Both the position numbers and the translations under genes were made by a program. From contig JADNYV010000469.1 of assembly GCA_015501055.1 (NCBI GenBank), positions 1 to 26,621 of the forward strand: DNA of 26,621 bases, written 5' to 3'. The DNA comes from Mucidula mucida (Eukaryota; Basidiomycota; Agaricomycetes; Agaricales; Physalacriaceae). This document shows positions 21,503-26,621 of this stretch, in pieces (position 1 is the first letter of the stretch; each line of letters starts with the position of its first letter). Below the pieces are notes generated by a model. That model had not been told where the DNA came from, ran no database searches, and saw only the letters and a list, made by a program, of their open reading frames with translations.

Positions 21503-22332
21503 ATGAATTGACCAGATATGCTCTCGAGATAAGTATGGTCGCTGGAAAGAGGCAAATCATGAGGACTCAAGCCACTGACCAGGTACAGTACGCTCGCCTG
21601 GTTCCCCAAATCTACGAGAGCGCACGTCGATCCATTCTCAGTCTCTTGACTACTGTAGCCACCATTTTTCAACGCTGTGACGTGCAATGCTGTCTGCGTC
21701 AATAAGCGTAAGACCGATGATCAGAGCTCTCCAGAGCTCCCTGACTGGGATTGGCGTGGTAGGGCACGGTTTACCCTAACGCGAGCCTTCCTAGCCGAAT
21801 ACTTACTTAGCGCGATCGGAAGCCGCTTTCCGCTTCTCTTATCCCCGTTATCTCAACAGTTTTGTTGATTGAAATCACTACATCCAAAGTACTTAAACCC
21901 CGTACATGTCATGCAGACTTGTAACTTGTAACGCCGCAGGACGACGGAAATATCAGACCATACGCGGTCTCACGTGGCACCACCACCACCAAGGCCCGAT
22001 TACGAAGGCGGGAACCCGATGTCCGTTAGCAGTAAGGGCAAGACAGAAACAAACCGGAATTAGTGTCAAGTAACTAAGATCAGTACCGATTTCAGTAAGC
22101 GAGTTGTGTCATGCCTCTTTGTCCATCCGGCGTCGTCATCACCTGGCCAGCACATGAGGGTCCCCTAGGATGTCAGACTCTCCAAACAAAATAGAACCGA
22201 GTTTTGCTAGTATAGAATATAGGCAAGAATTAAGACAACCAATCGAATTCAACCATAGCATTCTCGAAACGTCAATGCATTACGAGGGGACTAACAGTCA
22301 TTGCATCTATCATCCTGTGCGAGCCATCTACT
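21503..22332. other. Convergent intergenic region, possible remnant of the kinase 3' end
   Basis: Two adjacent frames, about 21487-21702 (ELTRYALEISMVAGKRQIM) and 21716-21868 (ELPDWDWRGRARFTLTRAF), look protein-like but are out of phase with each other and with the kinase gene. They may be eroded coding sequence. From 21870 to 22332 I see nothing beyond the 3' flank of the MFS gene. Confidence 0.35.
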
Positions 22333-24048
22333 TCAAAACTTGCCGTATAGACCCTTCAACACAAAATAGCGACTAACAAGCATCAAACCCACACCCACAA
22401 GAACCGCACTGCCTGCACCAAGTAGTCAGCAAGGTAGTATCATGAAACGATAATGATATCACATACCAGCATAATACCCCACCGCCTCAAACCCGCCCGT
22501 CCCCGTATTAATCGCACCCGATATCGGCGGCCCAGCAAGCGCACCAAGCGCCAAGATGCTCATCATCATCCCTATCCTCCTCCCCACATCCGACGCGTCG
22601 CCGAATTCCATAACAGGATTCGACAACAGCGACACGAACGATCCAGATGCGAATCTCCCAAGAGTGAGCCACAGGAGTTGGATATCTAAAGGCTCACGTA
22701 CCCATAGACCAGCGCGATAGCGATCAACCCGCCCTTGTCCACGGCAAACGGCCACGCGAACGTCACTACGGCTGCTACAGTCGTGAACGGGATCATCACG
22801 TTCATTGGGCCCACGCGATCGGCTAGCATGCCCGCACAATACCGCCCCAACCCAGACGAGGCATTAGCGATGGACACCAAATAGAACGAGAAGTTCTCGT
22901 CTATGCCATGCGCAGTCGCCGAGACATCAATATACGTGAGAACGGTGTATATCCCTAAGAAAGACGCGAATGTCGAGGCGCAGTAAAACGAAAACGCAGG
23001 AGCGCGGAAGGCACGCAAGTTGAACAGCCCGCCGGAGGTGGGGATGGGCGGGAAGCGCCGTTTGATGAGAAGATTGGCGAGACCGAGCCCGAGGAGGAGT
23101 ATGAAGCCGATTATGCGCATTGTCCACGGGAAGCTGGATCGTATATCAGTGATGATTATAGTGATGATAGGTAGGAAGCCTACGTACCCGAGTATGGGGA
23201 TGAGATTCCGCGCAGCGATGGGGATGAGTGTGCCGCCAAACGATGATCCCATGGCCATCAGACCCATCGCGAGCCCTCTCCTTCGTTTGAACCAGTGTGC
23301 GATTACAGCGGTCGTGGGGTTCATGATTCCGCCACACGCCAGCTGTACAACATGGGTGAGTATATTACACACTGAGAAAAAAGGATAGGACGCACCCCAA
23401 CAGCGAACCCTTGACACAGCAGGAATTGCCAGTATTCGTGACACTCCGCTACGAGAAACGTCGCTACAACAAGGAGCGCACTGCATCCTAGAAGCAATGG
23501 ACGGAAGTAGCCCAAGTCGAATAGACGCCCGGCAAATAAAGCAGGGAGAAAAACTAGGGAGTATTGTATAGATCCTATCCACGCACTACATATATCTTCT
23601 TTAAGCGTTCGTCCAATAAGAGAATGAAATGACCAACGCACATATTAGAAGGCGGCGTATTCTTCAGGATGTCGCTCTGATAATACGACTGAAAGACCTA
23701 TATACATCCCAGCTTGTCAGTCGAGCAACGTTAGATATAGCGCGCGACATCGACGTACACCCCACGAATTAACGTATCCGAACCTAAAAAAAGAAAAATG
23801 AGCTTGTGAACATGGAAAGAGCAGATGACCACAACCTGGGGGTGCTTACGTCGTGAAAGAGTTGCACATTGCCTATTGGTCGTGAATATGACAGTAAAGA
23901 CGAAGAAGCTACTTATACGCACCCCAGTAACGACCAACCACGCCCTCAGCCCGCCGTCCGGGAAATCGTCGTGGGCAGATGTTTGAATTTGCTCATCCGT
24001 AGCATTGGTTTTGACATCCTGTCGTTTTTCGTCAATGGGAGCAGACAT
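22333..24048 (-). CDS. MFS monocarboxylate-type transporter, 424 aa, intact (right paralog)
   Basis: Nine exons on the minus strand: 24048-23923, 23872-23850, 23783-23759, 23697-23642, 23585-23396, 23342-23188, 23133-22702, 22654-22467, 22412-22333. They total 1275 nt with all junctions GT-AG and in phase, including two tiny exons of 23 and 25 nt. The N-terminal cytosolic tail ends in DFPDGGLRAW, the signature before helix 1 of the monocarboxylate transporter family. FKRRRGLAMG is the MFS loop motif between helices, and FGYVNSWG, NPTTAVIAHW, YIDVSATAHG and EFGDASDVGRR are also family-typical. About 12 hydrophobic segments are expected in the plasma or vacuolar membrane. The substrate is unknown; fungal relatives move carboxylates, riboflavin or other small solutes. 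A TATA element lies 44 bp upstream of the ATG. Confidence 0.92.
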
Positions 24049-25455
24049 CCGCGGGGTAATGTGTGGGGAAAGAGGTGAGTCAGGAAGGAGGCTTATAAAT
24101 GAAGGGTAAAAAAAAGTTTTGCCGGCGGCCTTTTTCATCAATCTCGCCGCGCCGTTATTCACTCTAAGCATGTGGACGAAGGGTTGGGAGATGAGATGAG
24201 AAGTAGCCCTTGAATGACGGTTACCGTGAAAGAGGCTCGATCGCATTCCTTCACTAAGTCATTGCCACTACGGATCGCGTTTCATTTGCTTCTACTTCGA
24301 CAGCCTACTTTTTTCGACGTTATCATTCATATCTAGGCGCGATGCATACCAGATATCGATATACCGCATGATAGTTGGGTGCTTACTACCAGCCATTTGG
24401 ACTGGACCAGCCTATTTCGGGTAGCCACGTATCGTCCTTCTCTTACCAAAGAGCATCGAATAGCACCGAATGGGCTATAGTCATCGATCTCTATCTCAAG
24501 AAGGACACGCTGAAGATGAGCTAAGGCAACGCAGAAGGTTTCTGAAACCATAACGTTCGCACAGTCGGGGGGAGCAGAGATGATACCGGTCCAACGAATG
24601 GCATGATGCCGCGTCTCGTCTCGTCTAGTCTGACCGGATCGCCAGCACTGTATGCGGTCAATTCGTTGTCCAACTACGAGTTCCTTCTTCAATTCAGCCA
24701 ACGCCTGGGTGACGAGTGTCCTGTGCAATGAATGCGATTAGAACCTACACAAGCGACTTGAAAGACGATAATTCATGCCGAATTGCCTCTGGACTGTTTC
24801 TCGAACTTTGATGACTTTGGCGATTTGGGGTTGATTTGTCGTGCGCCGCCTTGAGCCTCCTTTGAACCTGTGCTGGGATTGAGCGGCGCTTCCGAGAGAG
24901 AGACAGAGAGACAGTAGTAGGACCGACCAAGGAGCCTGGTTGCGAAGGGAAGCTTCCTGAGAAGACTGTGGATTGAGCGATTGACATAACGGGTGCAAGG
25001 GCTTGAAGGACAACTGTACAGTTTGAAGACCCAATTTTATCGCCTCGTTGACTAAATACTGAAGAACTTCCCACACATGCCTAATACGGCTCTGAAAGGC
25101 AATCTACATCCCATATCCCGCTACCGCCCACCCATTGACCTCCAATCTTACACGCCTAGACCCTCTAAGTATGTATCCCACCACTCTCTTTGTCCTTTTT
25201 CACTTACTATTAAGCCCGTTTTTGTTTCTTGGTACGCGACAAGAAAAATTTACACATTGTTCGTCCCAGGTTCTCCTCGTCCCACAAGCTCTTCAGAATC
25301 CAATGATCCTGAAATCAATGGGAGAAGCCGGATGTACTCAATGAGCTGCATTCATTCGACCATGACAAGAGAGCCCAATAAATCGGTGACTGTCACCCTC
25401 ATCAAGACGAAGCTCCGTGCAATTAACGCCAAGTTCACAAACATTTCCACCTACA
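24049..25455. other. Intergenic region between MFS and EEP genes, 1.4 kb
   Basis: Several frames of about 110-190 codons exist on both strands but none shows a domain. One + frame from ATG 25077 (MPNTALKGNLHPISRYRPP) has a strong GTATGT donor at 25169 and could be the first exon of a small gene, but no splice choice gives a convincing protein. A short purine repeat (gagagagacagagagacag) lies near 24894-24912. Confidence 0.4.
24092..24099 (-). promoter_or_regulatory. TATA box of the intact MFS gene (TTTATAAG on the minus strand)
   Basis: It lies 44 bp upstream of the MFS start codon and is followed by a C/T-rich leader, a conventional arrangement for a fungal core promoter. Confidence 0.55.
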
Positions 25456-26621
25456 TCACACCCCCAAATCCAAATCGACCACCGTCGGCCGATGATCACT
25501 CGCCAACACACCATCATCGCCTCTCACCTCATCCACCGCATACGCCCTTGTCTCCCCCCCCATTGCTCCCCCCAAACACGAAATCGATCCTCTGCCACGG
25601 GCCCGCGCTAGCGCTATTCGGGGGCGTGAACCCCGTGTAAGTAGCGTATGCCTCGGAGACGCGCTCGCGGGGAGCCTGGCCTCTAAGATCCTGCATAACA
25701 AAATCCGGCTGCTCATCGGCGGGGACAGCGTACGTCGCGGCCCAGGTAGCGTTTATCGATGTGACGGGGGGTAAGGCGCCTGTGATGATGCTGTAACCTT
25801 CTGATGAATTTCCTCTCGGTGGACTATATATATCGTCCCCTTCGTAAGTAGTCTTCAATAAATCGGAACCTAGCATACACGCACCTATTAAAATCCCCCA
25901 TAACGAACACCGGCCCTTTAGACTGCACAGCCTCGTACCGCGCTCTCAAGAGCAACATCGACGCGCCCAACTCTCTCTGCCCGTTTGACTGGTCGTCAAA
26001 GTGAGTATTGAGCACAGTCACATTGCCTCTTCCTCCTCCGCTAGCTAAATGAAACCTCGTATAGGTAGCCAACCTCACACTCCCCGCGCCCGGAAACCTA
26101 CTCGGCTCAAGTGGCGTCTCCGAGAGCCAAAACGTGTCGTTTGCTTGCAACTCGAGAGTTTGGGTGTTGTAGAATATCGCACTGAACTCGCCAGAGGTGA
26201 CCCCGTCGTCCCGGCCTACACCGACATGCGCCCATGTGTCGCCAAAGAGCTCTTGGAGGTCGGTGACTTGGCGTACGAGGCCTTCTTGGATGCCTTTGGT
26301 AGTGATTATGAGTAAGGAAGAAGCAAGGAAGGGAAGGAGGGAGAGCACACCAACCGAAGGCATCTACATTCATCCTCTTAAGCCACTCCGCGACTCTGAT
26401 GCGGCGCGTGCTCCAAGGCTGCTCTGCACCGTTGGCGATGGCCAAGTACTGCGGCTCGTCGAGCGGCGAGGGGAGAGAGGCGAGTGTGTCGGAGACGGAG
26501 ATGGAGTTGGGTTGGGAGTCGAAGCGGAGGTTCCACGTCGCGAGGCGCAGAGCCGAGGTGGCGAGGGGGCTGAGGAAAGAGGGCAAGTAAGGACCGCATG
26601 ATCATGGCAGGACCAAAGAAG
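25456..26621 (-). CDS. Endonuclease/exonuclease/phosphatase family protein with apparent late frameshift (right paralog)
   Basis: Exons on the minus strand: from beyond or near 26605 to 26355, 26293-25885 and 25823-25456, with two 61-nt introns. Motifs in order: LRLATWNLRFD (metal-binding Asn), LNTHFDD, GDFN followed across the intron by SPPRGNSSEG, and SDHRPTVVDLDLGV. These are the EEP catalytic set, so a phosphodiesterase or nuclease activity is expected. A run of eight G (plus-strand C at 25554-25561) shifts the frame before YAVDEVRGDDG: as written, translation stops at 25529-25531 and loses the catalytic SDH. Seven G would restore it. The 5' end is also unclear: the EEP frame has no ATG, while ATGs at 26605 and 26599 opening a signal-like MIMRSLLALF are one base out of frame, and a CTTTCCTCAG acceptor near 26567 may point to an upstream exon. 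The 164-221 intron of the left paralog is absent here. Confidence 0.8.

Noticed and set aside
22333..24048. Possibility that the right MFS gene is also broken
   Set aside because: All nine exons join in phase with GT-AG introns, and the total length is a multiple of three with family motifs from start to stop.
24333..24728. 131-codon minus-strand frame
   Set aside because: No recognisable motif and no promoter or splice evidence; the start is not well supported.
24894..24912. GA-rich microsatellite as a functional site
   Set aside because: Short and imperfect; such purine tracts are common in fungal intergenic DNA.
25077..25640. 187-codon + strand frame starting MPNTALKGN
   Set aside because: Its second half is antisense to the last EEP exon and is Pro/His-rich as expected for a shadow. 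The first part has a strong donor at 25169, but each acceptor tried gives a short, unremarkable peptide.

Overview
The window looks like nuclear DNA of a basidiomycete fungus, most likely an Agaricomycete. Genes are broken by many short GT-AG introns (about 45-65 nt). The families present are typical of that group: an expanded, aberrant G-protein alpha subunit, a small Cys-rich protein, a short secreted protein with many introns, kinase-like proteins carrying a fungal N-terminal domain, and monocarboxylate-type MFS transporters. No bacterial operon or phage features were seen. All gene models below come from reading splice sites and reading frames by eye.

Left to right: the 3' end of an endonuclease/exonuclease/phosphatase (EEP) gene (+); a two-exon unrecognised gene (+); a 12-exon G-alpha-like gene (-) with a 4-nt microexon and a 28-29 bp minisatellite in its upstream region; about 3.7 kb with no supportable gene; a GNAT acetyltransferase (+); an 8-exon secreted protein (+); a small Cys-rich two-exon gene (+); an MFS transporter pseudogene (+); an intron-containing tRNA-Val(CAC) (+); a decayed kinase-like gene (-); a second decayed kinase-like gene (+), divergent from the first; an intact 9-exon MFS transporter (-); and a second EEP gene (-) with an apparent late frameshift.

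The main large-scale feature is mirror symmetry. EEP(+), MFS(+), kinase-like(-) on the left is matched by kinase-like(+), MFS(-), EEP(-) on the right, with the axis near 18.96 kb. The MFS copies are close paralogs (56 of 63 identical residues in one ungapped block), the EEP copies are clearly paralogous, and the two kinase-like genes share an N-terminal domain with an intron at the same place (18 of 41 identical). Decay is reciprocal: the left MFS is broken and the right intact, while the visible left EEP is intact and the right frameshifted. An old inverted duplication with later divergence is the simplest reading, but the kinase pair is much more diverged and could be older or independent.

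The genes do not form an obvious pathway. G-alpha and kinase-like genes suggest signalling, MFS transport of small carboxylates or similar solutes, and EEP, GNAT and secreted proteins are accessory. The distinctive points are the G-alpha gene (microexon, Ser in place of the catalytic Gln, long insert, stop-free intron encoding a hydrophobic stretch) and the mirrored, half-decayed gene block.
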